Under the pieces are notes generated by a model. It searched no databases. It was not told where the DNA came from and was given only the letters and a program-made list of their open reading frames with translations. A stretch of DNA of 43,391 bases from assembly GCA_016838895.1 (NCBI GenBank), contig JAEKNU010000032.1, positions 1-43,391 of the forward strand. The letters are read 5' to 3'. Below, in pieces: positions 36,298 to 43,391 of the stretch (positions within the stretch are counted from its first letter, which is position 1; each line of letters starts with the position of its first letter). Position numbers and translations under genes: made by a program. The stretch is from Chloroflexota bacterium. GTDB taxonomy: Bacteria; Chloroflexota; Anaerolineae; Anaerolineales; Anaerolineaceae.

Positions 36298-37578
36298 TCA
36301 GTCAAAACGGAATCGCCAAACCGCTATGCTGAAGAAAACCAGCGCGAACCCCATCAACACCGCGGCTTCATTCCAGATTGCGGAAACGCCCAAACCACGC
36401 ACGATCACATCCTGATACCCTGCCAGTGCCCAGGCATGCGGTGAGATTTTCGAAATCATTTGCATAATGCCGGGCATTACAAAGGTTGGTACCAACATAC
36501 CGCCAATTGCTGCCAGTGTCAGGGCCAACAATGTGGATAAACCACCGATTTGTTCAGGTGTTTTCCCAAAGGATGCCACCAGTAAGCCCATACCCGTTGC
36601 AGCAGCTGCAGTTACCAGCGTTACTAAAACTAATGCCAATAGTGAATTCCCCAAATTCATATCAAAAATGAGTACACCTACACCGAACATCAAAACAACC
36701 TGCAATAAATTCACTACATAATACGGCAGGAGTTTTCCCAATAAAAGAGCAGTTTTTGAAAGCGGTGCTGCCAACAAACGCCGGAAAGTACCATTTTGTT
36801 TTTCGCTCAATAAGCTGGTCGCCAATACCTGTACAATGAAGAATACCCCAAAAATTGTATACCCAGGCACATTTTGCTCAACTGAATCAGGCTCTTCCGT
36901 TATCTCAAATTCACTGGGTGCTATTTGTTCAAAACGTACACCCAGGCTACCGGAAACGTCCAATCCACCATCGCTTTCGATTTGTGTAACAAAAGCATCT
37001 CCGATTTGATTCACAAATACTGCCTGTTCTTCAGGCACATCATCTGCCAGGGTATCAAAACCTGCCTGAATTTGATAAGGCGCCTGAGCATAAGCAGCAG
37101 TTTGCTGGATATAGCCCTGCACCGTACCCCTGATAGGTGACAAAAACTGCGTACTGGTCGTCGGATCAGCGATAAAGGATACAATCGTTTCATTGCTCTG
37201 TGCAATGTTGGCTGCATCAATAATACGAGCCGAGAAATCATTTGGGAAAATCAGTGCGACAGGATAATCGCCTGTACTAACCAGTGAATCCGCTGTATCG
37301 AAAGATATTGTTTTTCCATCAATCGTATTAATGAGGATGATGCCATCCAGTGAAGCAATATCATCAATGACTGCTCCTGCCAATATGCCCTGATCCTGAT
37401 TGACAACCAATAATTCAATCGGATTATCCTCGCTGCCCATGTCGAATACACCTTGCAAAGCAATACTCATCACCAGAATAAACATCACCGGCATTGCAAA
37501 AAGGGTTATCATTCCCCCTCGATCACGGAATAAAATTTTTAAGTCTTTCAACGCAATTGCGAAAATTTGATGTAACAT
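36298..37578 (-). CDS. ABC-2 type exporter permease
   Basis: A 426-aa permease. The N-terminus (IFAIALKDLKILFRDRGGMITLFAMPVMFILVMSIAL) holds the first membrane segment at about 20-40. A large extracytoplasmic domain (about 45-235) follows. Five further membrane segments come after GYTIFGVFFIVQVLATSLLSEKQNGTFRRLLAAPLSKT, the signature stretch of ABC2_membrane_3/YhgE-like permeases. It works with the ATPase gene immediately upstream (14-nt gap) to export an unknown molecule such as a drug, lipid or peptide. AAGGAG precedes the ATG. Confidence 0.93.
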   Translation of the reverse strand: MLHQIFAIALKDLKILFRDRGGMITLFAMPVMFILVMSIALQGVFDMGSEDNPIELLVVNQDQGILAGAVIDDIASLDGIILINTIDGKTISFDTADSLVSTGDYPVALIFPNDFSARIIDAANIAQSNETIVSFIADPTTSTQFLSPIRGTVQGYIQQTAAYAQAPYQIQAGFDTLADDVPEEQAVFVNQIGDAFVTQIESDGGLDVSGSLGVRFEQIAPSEFEITEEPDSVEQNVPGYTIFGVFFIVQVLATSLLSEKQNGTFRRLLAAPLSKTALLLGKLLPYYVVNLLQVVLMFGVGVLIFDMNLGNSLLALVLVTLVTAAAATGMGLLVASFGKTPEQIGGLSTLLALTLAAIGGMLVPTFVMPGIMQMISKISPHAWALAGYQDVIVRGLGVSAIWNEAAVLMGFALVFFSIAVWRFRFD

Positions 37579-37592
37579 TGTATGCTCCTTAA

Positions 37593-38534
37593 TTATTCTC
37601 TTAATGACTTACCAGTCATCTGAAGGAAAACAGTTTCCAGATTCGGTTCCAAAACTTCCAGGGAAGTCACCCGTGCATCTAGTTGATTTGTTATCTCCAA
37701 CAATCCCATTAATGCATCCTGGGCTTTATGCGTTTCAACCAATAAATAATCATCGCGTCTTGATATGTTTTTAATGGCTGAAACCAGTTTTCCACGCCGC
37801 TGTACTGTATCCAGGTGGCCATTGTTCAAACCCAGGCGAATCATACCGCCCCCCAAACTTTGTATCAGATTCCGCGGCGTATCCAATGCGATAATTTCTC
37901 CCTGATCAATAATGGCGACCCTGTCACATAAACGTTGGGCTTCCTCCATATAATGTGTTGTATATAAAATAGTCAATCCCTGACGCTTGAGATCCTCAAG
38001 GCTTTCAAAAATGGCATTACGGCTTTGCGGATCAACGCCCACAGTTGGCTCATCCAGAAATAATACATCCGGCTGATGCAGTAATCCGGCAGCAATATTG
38101 ATGCGCCGTTTCATGCCGCCTGAATAAGTTTGTATGGCATCTTTCGCCCGGTCTGCCAGTTTTACGATATCCAATACTGAATCAACTCGCTCGCGTAACA
38201 TTTTTCCGCGTATGCCATAGATTCGTCCAAAAAAAAGCAAATTGTCTCGGGCAGATAATGTCGGGTACAGCGCCAATTCCTGCGGCACCAATCCCAATTT
38301 GGCTTTGATCGCATTGGCTTGCTCTGAAAAATCCAGGCCATCTACTTGAATGCGTCCTACGTCGGGAATAATCAAACCGCTGATCATCGAAATCGTGGTC
38401 GTTTTACCCGCCCCATTCGGTCCCAATAAACCAAATACTTCGCCGCGCTTGATATCAAAAGAAATGCCATTGACAACGGTTTTTTCCGCGTAGGATTTCT
38501 TCAATTCGTTAACTGATAAAATTACATCATGCAT
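37593..38534 (-). CDS. ABC exporter ATP-binding protein, DrrA/CcmA-like
   Basis: A 313-aa ATPase from ATG 38534, with AAAGGAG just upstream. The 23-residue upstream extension in frame has no support. It has Walker A GPNGAGKTT (about 38-46), Q-loop LVPQELALYPTLSARDN, signature YSGGMKRR, Walker B DVLFLDEPTVGVDP and H-loop LYTTHYMEEAQRL. The C-terminal extension (about 225-313, ending LEPNLETVFLQMTGKSLRE) is typical of DrrA-type exporters. It is the first gene of the four-gene operon with the ABC-2 permease, kinase and response regulator. A Fur-box-like palindrome lies 24-40 nt before the start. Confidence 0.95.
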   Translation of the reverse strand: MHDVILSVNELKKSYAEKTVVNGISFDIKRGEVFGLLGPNGAGKTTTISMISGLIIPDVGRIQVDGLDFSEQANAIKAKLGLVPQELALYPTLSARDNLLFFGRIYGIRGKMLRERVDSVLDIVKLADRAKDAIQTYSGGMKRRINIAAGLLHQPDVLFLDEPTVGVDPQSRNAIFESLEDLKRQGLTILYTTHYMEEAQRLCDRVAIIDQGEIIALDTPRNLIQSLGGGMIRLGLNNGHLDTVQRRGKLVSAIKNISRRDDYLLVETHKAQDALMGLLEITNQLDARVTSLEVLEPNLETVFLQMTGKSLRE

Positions 38535-38557
38535 TATTTTCTCCTTTCTCCTTGGTT

Positions 38558-38574
38558 GATAATCATTGATCATC
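38558..38574 (-). promoter_or_regulatory. Fur/PerR-box-like site before the ABC-2 exporter operon
   Basis: TTGATAATCATTGATCATCAA (core GATAATCATTGATCATC) shares GATAATCATT with the Fur-like box at 86-98 and is partly palindromic. It overlaps the leader of the exporter operon. The match to consensus is imperfect. Confidence 0.3.
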
Positions 38575-38720
38575 AAGAGAGAGGATAATGCGATCGGGGT
38601 CATATTAAACAGTGCTGATGGTCATATGGCAGGTAACATATGAATCATTTTCTTGTTTATCAAGATCAACATTTTTAGAAATATTCTCTCTATTAATCTC
38701 CCCCAATAATTAACGAAACC

Positions 38721-38747
38721 AGGTGTATGGCAAATGCTCCCACACCT
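38721..38747 (-). terminator. Possible weak terminator of the polytopic membrane protein gene
   Basis: AGGTGT (38721-38726) and ACACCT (38742-38747) form a 6-bp stem 22 nt past the stop of the minus-strand gene at 38769. The U-run on the minus side is poor (GGTTTCG); on the plus side ATTATTTTTT follows. Confidence 0.35.
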
Positions 38748-38768
38748 ATTATTTTTTCCTCAAAAAAG

Positions 38769-39725
38769 CTATGCCAGATCAATTCGTTGACAAATCTTGT
38801 TTTTGAGCTTTATCAGCAACCAGATTGCAATAATAGAAACTAGTGATCTCCCTTCAAAAGATTCTAAATCTGCCAGGAAATTAAACAAAAAAAAGAAACT
38901 CAACAATCCACTCAATAATGCAAATCGGTGACGATCATCCCAACCATCTCCCTGATGTATCCACTTCAACAATAAATACAGGGCAAGTCCATTCATTAAA
39001 ATGACAAAAAGAAATGTCATCCACAATGGCGGACGTAATTGCCATTCTGGTGTGAAGCTTATGGCAATAAATGAAAAGGCAATCGTCAAAAACCCTGTCC
39101 AATAAAACCAGCAGGTTTGCACTACTTTGCTGGCATGTTTGTTGTCTATGCGCAGCCGATATTTACTTGCCAGATATAATAAACCCACGATAGCCAGTAC
39201 GGACAAAATAATGAAAATGATCGGCGGCATATAATCTGTCATCATAATTCCCGCGGGCAACCATAACAACAAACCGACGATGCTGGCGATAAAACCTTTC
39301 TTTCCTAACCAGAGTTCGTCCCGTCGTTCGGGATACAATAATTCAGCCAAAAGGATACTGGCATAGATACTAATTAATACGTGAAATTGCAGCAGCATCT
39401 CACTATACGTCCAGCTGATGCCAAAAGAATGACCATAGCCTTGCAGGGATTCCAACTCCAGCCAATTGGGATTGAACATTGAGCGAACGACAATGGCCTC
39501 TTCATAAAGGCCATATGCCAGGCCAAGAAATATCAAAGCAAATCGTCCAGTCTTCCAACGAATCATTAACTCACGACAAATCAACGCCCCAAATCCATAG
39601 GGTAATGCCAAAATTATAAATACCAATGGATTGAAAAATTCAAGGGGAGGTTGATGCCCGGATACCAGTTCACCTAATATTGGTGCAATAAAAAGTAGTG
39701 CCCATGCCGGCGAAATTTTTTTCAT
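38769..39725 (-). CDS. Polytopic membrane protein of unknown function
   Basis: A 318-aa protein with about eight or nine membrane segments spread over its whole length. I do not recognise the family. A charged motif inside the membrane region (LAYGLYEEAIVVRSMF, about 88-103) has a Glu-Glu pair reminiscent of CPBP/CAAX-type intramembrane proteases. However, I see no matching downstream Arg/His motif set, so this is only a suggestion. The C-terminus is basic (KLKNKICQRIDLA). AGGGAG precedes the ATG. It is divergent from the isochorismatase-like gene and ends 235 nt before the exporter operon start. Confidence 0.72.
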   Translation of the reverse strand: MKKISPAWALLFIAPILGELVSGHQPPLEFFNPLVFIILALPYGFGALICRELMIRWKTGRFALIFLGLAYGLYEEAIVVRSMFNPNWLELESLQGYGHSFGISWTYSEMLLQFHVLISIYASILLAELLYPERRDELWLGKKGFIASIVGLLLWLPAGIMMTDYMPPIIFIILSVLAIVGLLYLASKYRLRIDNKHASKVVQTCWFYWTGFLTIAFSFIAISFTPEWQLRPPLWMTFLFVILMNGLALYLLLKWIHQGDGWDDRHRFALLSGLLSFFFLFNFLADLESFEGRSLVSIIAIWLLIKLKNKICQRIDLA

Positions 39726-39755
39726 TCAAATTCTCCCTAAAACTAACTTATCACA

Positions 39756-39870
39756 TTCTCTATACGATTGGCAGGTGTTTTCGTTTCAATTCTTATATGA
39801 GATTTGCCATCAGAACTTTGATACTGCGACAATTTGATATACAATTGCAGCATAGTTTATGTATAGAGAA
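39756..39870. repeat. 10-bp inverted repeat spanning a divergent promoter region
   Basis: TTCTCTATAC (39756-39765) and GTATAGAGAA (39861-39870) are perfect inverted copies, 95 nt apart. Each lies next to the start of one divergent gene. They may be paired operator or promoter elements giving coordinated control. Confidence 0.45.
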
Positions 39871-39882
39871 AAGGAGATTCAA

Positions 39883-40380
39883 ATGAAACCAGCATTGCTT
39901 GTCATTGATGTTCAGAAAGCCTTCTTCGAGGGAAGTCCTTTCAAAATTCAATCGCTCAATCAAGCCATTGAATATATTAACTACACAATAAATTTTTTCC
40001 GCCAAATGAATCTTCCTATCATCAGTATTCAACACATGGATGAAGAAGATGGGCTGATGCCAGGTACTGAGGGTTTTGATTTACCTGAGGGATTAGATAT
40101 TCTGGAAACAGATATTCATATTAATAAGAAATATGGAAATGCTTTTAATAAAACTCGTCTGCTGGAAGAGCTCAATACCCTTGGTGTAGATACTGTATTT
40201 ATCAGCGGTTATCGCGCAGAAAATTGTGTGCTTTCCACCTGCCGTGGCGCGGAAGACCTGGATCTTATGCCGATTATTATTCGCGGCTCTATCGCCAGCG
40301 ATTCCTTGGAAATGATCCAGTTTGTTGAAAAAATCAATGAGTTAATTTCCATTGATGCATTGGAAAAAATGTTGGAGTAG
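39883..40380 (+). CDS. Isochorismatase-family cysteine hydrolase
   Basis: A 165-aa enzyme from ATG 39883, with AAGGAG 7 nt upstream (an in-frame ATG at 39859 overlaps the leader and lacks a site). The catalytic triad of the family is visible: D9 in ALLVIDVQ, Lys82/83 in INKKYGNAF and Cys115 in YRAENCVLSTCRGA. The cis-peptide region (FISGYRAENC) is also present. Members hydrolyse amides or enol ethers (nicotinamide, N-carbamoylsarcosine, isochorismate); the specific substrate cannot be read. Length is typical for short members (about 160-180). It stands alone. Confidence 0.9.
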   Translation: MKPALLVIDVQKAFFEGSPFKIQSLNQAIEYINYTINFFRQMNLPIISIQHMDEEDGLMPGTEGFDLPEGLDILETDIHINKKYGNAFNKTRLLEELNTLGVDTVFISGYRAENCVLSTCRGAEDLDLMPIIIRGSIASDSLEMIQFVEKINELISIDALEKMLE

Positions 40381-40414
40381 TAATTCCTGACCATGAATCT
40401 GTGTTGCACTTGTT

Positions 40415-41284
40415 CTAGTATTTAACGCCAGGCAGTGATTTTACCTTTTTCCAAATTTCACACATTTGTCCTACGGATTTCATCAGTGTTTCAGGTTCAC
40501 TGCCGATATTGGCCAATATTGATTCAATTTTCTGCGGATATTGATCAGGAATGATGGAGATTTTGGATAATTCCTGCATCACTTGTTTATCACGGATGAA
40601 ATAGCGCTCGTTCAAGGCAAATAAAACCTGTGTCAGATTCGAGGCAGCGCGGGTAAGACAACCGGCTGTGTTGTATATTTCTCCCTTTTCGGCAAATCCG
40701 TGCGCATGAAGCAACGTAAATTCAGCCGCCCATAAACAATCTGAGATGGTTTTTTGTTTTAGTTTCTGTGGATATAACGCGACCTGTTCTTTTAACCTTG
40801 CAAGGATGCCTGATGGATCAAACAATGGAATGCATATCTTCATTTCAGCCAAATACATGATGCTGTAAAAGCCATAAGCGGGCTGTTGATCAAAATCGTG
40901 ATGAGAGATACCGTGTTGCGCTTCATTGATCGTTCGTTGAATATGATCAATATTGCGATATAAAAAATCAACCTTACCGGCAGATGTATTAATCCAGGCG
41001 CCGCCGTTCACCCAGGCACCCCACTCATAAAACCCTGTAACAGTTGGCTCACCATCCACTGCAAGTGATGTGGCAATGTTCCGGATCGGGTTTATATCAA
41101 AAGGTTCTGCCTCATTGTAATAAATACCAATATCCAAATCGGAACCAGCATGGTGCTGTTTACTGGCATATGATCCACCCAATACAACCGCCTTAACACC
41201 TGCTACTACCTTTAGTTTTTCTACAATGCTCAGCAATAGATTTCTTTTCTCTTCAGGCAAATGTTGTATCACATCAAGTTTCAT
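40415..41284 (-). CDS. Nucleotidyltransferase domain protein
   Basis: A 289-aa protein with an N-terminal DNA polymerase-beta-like nucleotidyltransferase fold. G36-G37-S38 in VVLGGSYASKQ and the metal-binding pair D49/D51 in GSDLDIGIYY are intact; a third acidic residue is probably D100-region VDFLYR. The C-terminal half (about 135-289) is helical and may bind substrate. Related proteins include aminoglycoside nucleotidyltransferases and uncharacterised stand-alone enzymes. No partner HEPN gene is adjacent, which argues against a MNT/HEPN toxin-antitoxin. The start overlaps the end of the VanZ gene by 11 nt, so the two are coupled. AGGAGA supports the ATG. Confidence 0.85.
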   Translation of the reverse strand: MKLDVIQHLPEEKRNLLLSIVEKLKVVAGVKAVVLGGSYASKQHHAGSDLDIGIYYNEAEPFDINPIRNIATSLAVDGEPTVTGFYEWGAWVNGGAWINTSAGKVDFLYRNIDHIQRTINEAQHGISHHDFDQQPAYGFYSIMYLAEMKICIPLFDPSGILARLKEQVALYPQKLKQKTISDCLWAAEFTLLHAHGFAEKGEIYNTAGCLTRAASNLTQVLFALNERYFIRDKQVMQELSKISIIPDQYPQKIESILANIGSEPETLMKSVGQMCEIWKKVKSLPGVKY

Positions 41285-41831
41285 TCGAATTTCTCCTGAA
41301 AAAATGAAATGCTTTTCTACTTAAATAATACAACAAATAACCAAAAACAAAACCTGAGCTATTTAATATCACATCACTGATATCAATCACTCTGTATGGT
41401 ACCCTGACCAAAATTTCAAATGATAGTTGTAAAAGTTCAATGCCAAATGCACTGACCAATAATCCAACAAAAAAAACTCGCTTTTGATTTCTAAAAAGTG
41501 TGGGCAAAATTAATCCTGCAGGTATAGTAATCAAAAAATTCAATACAACCTCTCGGAATACTGCCCAGTTTCGTGTAAATGGTCCATAACTGAACGGCTG
41601 CCAGTTAATGCGCCGAAAAATCTCATCAAGCTGCTGCCTGGCGGATGCCGCATCCATCTCAACGATAGGAATCGGAAAAAGGGCCCTGCTAACAATTAGC
41701 ATGCTATACAACCAGAAACAAGCAAATAGCATTAAATGCAACCAGCTATGACCTGCCCGATGCAGCAAAAACAATGAAATCGCCAGCAAAGCCAGCCCTA
41801 TGGAAAATGCAATTGGAAAAAACGGTATAGT
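41274..41831 (-). CDS. VanZ family membrane protein
   Basis: A 185-aa protein starting at TTG 41831, where GGGGAGG lies upstream; the longer frame from TTG 41879 runs through that site. There are about five membrane segments. The VanZ signature is seen as SAFGIELLQLSFEI, then R-V-IDISDVILNSSGFVFGYLLY near the C-terminus. VanZ proteins are linked to low-level teicoplanin resistance and envelope functions, but most members are uncharacterised. It overlaps and precedes the nucleotidyltransferase gene, a pairing whose meaning is unknown. Confidence 0.85.
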   Translation of the reverse strand, partial: TIPFFPIAFSIGLALLAISLFLLHRAGHSWLHLMLFACFWLYSMLIVSRALFPIPIVEMDAASARQQLDEIFRRINWQPFSYGPFTRNWAVFREVVLNFLITIPAGLILPTLFRNQKRVFFVGLLVSAFGIELLQLSFEILVRVPYRVIDISDVILNSSGFVFGYLLYYLSRKAFHFFRRNSNET

Positions 41832-41976
41832 CAATAAAGTATCCTCCCCTTTGAAGACGTATTTGCAATCATAGCACAAATAAATGCAAATTCAGAGGGC
41901 ATAAATTTGCCCCACCTGATGAAAAGTATTCTCTGATTCATCTAGTTCTGATACACTTGCAAATAGAATCCGCCAT

Positions 41977-42011
41977 TATGATATGTCGTGCGAATGTCGT
42001 GCTTACGACAT
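41977..42011 (+). promoter_or_regulatory. Promoter and triple operator before the XRE-DUF4870 gene
   Basis: A -10-like TATGAT (41977-41982) is followed by direct repeats ATGTCGTGC (41982-41990 and 41994-42002) and the inverted copy ACGACAT (42005-42011). The last two form a perfect palindrome ATGTCGT-GCTT-ACGACAT. It lies over the expected start site, fitting autorepression by the encoded helix-turn-helix protein. Confidence 0.6.
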
Positions 42012-42059
42012 GGCGAAATAATACTGGAGGACTATCCTTTAAATCAAAAGGAGAACCCC

Positions 42060-42644
42060 ATGAACCAACCAGAACTAGGATTGATCGTTACCGAGAAACG
42101 ACAAGCATCAGGATTAACACAAGAGCAGCTTGCCGAACGCTGCCAGGTCAGTACACGCACGATTCAGCGTATTGAAAGTGGCGAAGTAGATCCACGCGCT
42201 TTTACCCGACAAAATTTAAGCACCATTCTCGAATTTGATTTTGGTGCACAAAACGAAGAGAACGAGACACTTTGGCTAACGCTTCTGCATCTTAGTTCCT
42301 GCTTATGCATTTTCTTTATCCCATTGATCATCTGGTCATGGAAAAAAAGAAGCAGCCACAAAATTGATCATCAAGGTCAATTGGTTTTGAATTTTCAAAT
42401 TACAATGACCATCGTGCTTGTTTCCGCTGCGTTGCTAATGATGATTGTACCCCCATTGGTATTTGTTTTTTTGCAAGGCAGCGAGGGACCGATTCGCATG
42501 ATCAACATTGCCCTGGTCTCTATGACCGTAATACCGCTGATTGGTTTAGGTGTCTTTTGTTTCATTCAGGGGATTCGCAACCTGATCCGCATGCATACCG
42601 ATAAACCGATCCATTATCCCTTAAGTATTCAATTCATTAAATAA
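42060..42644 (+). CDS. XRE-type helix-turn-helix protein fused to DUF4870 membrane domain
   Basis: A 194-aa protein from ATG 42060 with AAAGGAG upstream; the longer frame from 41988 begins inside the operator and is rejected. Residues about 7-58 form an XRE helix-turn-helix (LGLIVTEKRQASGLTQEQLAERCQVSTRTIQRIESGEVDPR). Residues about 64-185 form a DUF4870-like membrane domain with three or four segments (LLHLSSCLCIFFIPLIIW...DHQGQLVLNFQ). This fusion is known in Bacteroidota and others and implies a membrane-tethered DNA-binding regulator. The upstream operator suggests self-regulation; the signal is unknown. Confidence 0.88.
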   Translation: MNQPELGLIVTEKRQASGLTQEQLAERCQVSTRTIQRIESGEVDPRAFTRQNLSTILEFDFGAQNEENETLWLTLLHLSSCLCIFFIPLIIWSWKKRSSHKIDHQGQLVLNFQITMTIVLVSAALLMMIVPPLVFVFLQGSEGPIRMINIALVSMTVIPLIGLGVFCFIQGIRNLIRMHTDKPIHYPLSIQFIK

Positions 42645-42651
42645 TGCAAAG

Positions 42652-42685
42652 AAAAAAGCACATCCATGGAATTATGGATGTGCTT
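42652..42685. terminator. Bidirectional intrinsic terminator
   Basis: AAGCACATCCAT (42656-42667) and ATGGATGTGCTT (42674-42685) form a perfect 12-bp stem with a 6-nt loop. On the minus strand CTTTTTTC follows, giving a strong terminator for the VOC gene. On the plus strand CTTCCTATTTATTTC is a weaker end for the XRE gene. Confidence 0.85.
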
Positions 42686-42690
42686 CCTAT

Positions 42691-43161
42691 TTATTTCTCA
42701 TTTAAAAAATGATTGACCATCTCAAGCGTTAGAGACGTCTTACTGGAAATCTGTTCTGCATTTAAGCCACTGGCTGCTAATCTTGAAACCAGTGCCGACA
42801 AGGGTTCACCAATCTCAACAATATGCCCATCCGGATCATAGAATCGCACTACACGCTGCCCCCAGGGTTGCTCAACCATGGCATGGATAAACTTGACATC
42901 ATTTTCCTGTAGACCAGAAACAGCTTCATCAATTTCGCCACATTCAAAATAGAGTTCCAGATTATTTAATCCATACTCCATGTCCCGACCAAAAATAACA
43001 TCATGAGCATATTTCCGCTGGAATATGGCAAATCCTCCCTCAAATCCAATATTCACACCAAAATCTGCAGTAACCTTTTGCCCTAGAATCGTCTCATAAA
43101 AATGGCGCGATTTCTGGATATCCTCAACAAATATAACACTGGATTCAAACTTAATATTCAT
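42691..43161 (-). CDS. Glyoxalase/bleomycin-resistance (VOC) family protein with C-terminal helical tail
   Basis: A 156-aa protein with one VOC module (about 1-120) made of two beta-alpha-beta-beta-beta units: SSVIFVEDIQKSRHFYETILGQKV at the start and VVRFYDPDGHIVEIGEPL at the end of the fold. E117 in IVEIGE is a typical metal-ligand position. The last about 35 residues (SRLAASGLNAEQISSKTSLTLEMVNHFL) look like a small helix-turn-helix appendage, which is unusual. VOC proteins detoxify methylglyoxal, sequester bleomycin-type drugs or act as dioxygenases; the role here is unassigned. GAGAGGA supports the start. A strong terminator follows. Confidence 0.88.
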   Translation of the reverse strand: MNIKFESSVIFVEDIQKSRHFYETILGQKVTADFGVNIGFEGGFAIFQRKYAHDVIFGRDMEYGLNNLELYFECGEIDEAVSGLQENDVKFIHAMVEQPWGQRVVRFYDPDGHIVEIGEPLSALVSRLAASGLNAEQISSKTSLTLEMVNHFLNEK

Positions 43162-43317
43162 ATCATCCTCTCTATCATAATTGATTTCTGGAATTGTTCC
43201 ATCAAAAATATTTTCTCATACTTCTTTTTGATGCGTTGATTAACTTCGGGGGAATAAACTCACATCTGAAATTGATACTTTTTTCTCATTTTTGCAGTAT
43301 GATTTTAACAGAATAAA

Positions 43318-43344
43318 GGTATCATCTCAATAAAACGGGGTAGA
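43318..43344. repeat. Right-end copy of the end-to-end inverted repeat
   Basis: GGTATCATCTCAATAAA followed by ACGGGGTAGA matches the reverse complement of about 52-76 (core GTATCATCTCAATAAA, one changed base, then CGGGG). The copies are in opposite orientation at the two ends of the window, and the function is unknown. Confidence 0.6.
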
Positions 43345-43391
43345 GCTAAGATTTAGGAAAAGACCAACCCAAATTAATTTGAGAAGCGCGT

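Noticed and set aside
40415..41284. Possible MNT/HEPN toxin-antitoxin
   Set aside because: The nucleotidyltransferase is too long for a minimal MNT antitoxin and no HEPN gene is adjacent.
1..43391. CRISPR array, tRNA or rRNA genes, integrase or transposase
   Set aside because: Looked for direct-repeat arrays, cloverleaf-like segments and transposase/integrase motifs. None was visible by eye, although a tRNA scan was not possible.

Overview
The window looks like chromosomal DNA from an AT-rich bacterium, most likely a Chloroflexota (Anaerolineae-like) heterotroph. This is inferred from gene content: a BTAD/NB-ARC/TPR regulator, a MalT-like LuxR regulator with an Arg/Lys-rich N-terminal extension, CSLREA-type secreted beta-helix proteins, a clostripain-family peptidase, lipoprotein sugar-binding proteins and HPK7 two-component/ABC-2 modules. 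I see no rRNA, tRNA, CRISPR array, insertion sequence or phage gene. The two ends share a 22-nt near-identical motif in inverted orientation, so the window may be a contig that stops at a repeat.

Layout. (a) 1-4.7 kb, minus strand: a PerR-type Fur regulator with a candidate autoregulatory site, a membrane protein of unknown function, two tandem secreted right-handed beta-helix proteins and a 64-aa small protein. (b) 4.7-8.4 kb, plus strand: a large SARP-like BTAD regulator, then a decayed small ORF that ends inside a strong terminator. (c) 8.4-14.6 kb, minus strand: an arabinoside-use cluster in transcription order LacI regulator, sugar-binding lipoprotein, two permeases and GH51 arabinofuranosidase, with no ATPase of its own. 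(d) 14.8-20.2 kb, minus strand: a membrane-anchored clostripain-like peptidase and the MalT-like regulator. (e) 20.6-34.4 kb, plus strand: a complete family-5 (Dpp/Opp-like) ABC importer, an MFS transporter, GH2 beta-mannosidase, GH3 beta-glucosidase and a second MFS transporter. This reads as uptake and intracellular hydrolysis of beta-mannan/glucomannan oligosaccharides. (f) 34.4-38.5 kb, minus strand: a four-gene ABC-2 exporter plus histidine kinase/response regulator operon. (g) 38.8-43.2 kb: mixed small genes, namely a polytopic membrane protein, an isochorismatase-like hydrolase, a nucleotidyltransferase, a VanZ protein, an XRE-DUF4870 protein and a VOC protein.

The clearest theme beyond the gene list is regulatory architecture. 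Three regulator genes (LacI, MalT-like and XRE) carry repeated or inverted sites placed around their own -10 element, and the PerR gene has a palindrome next to its -10. The MalT-like half-site (CCCAACA) recurs in the divergent region facing the mannan-type importer. I did not find a convincing wholly new defence or biosynthetic system. The best candidates for undescribed biology are the MalT-like regulator with its operator, the structured RNA elements at about 20.43 kb and 32.85 kb, and the beta-helix/small protein/BTAD divergent locus.
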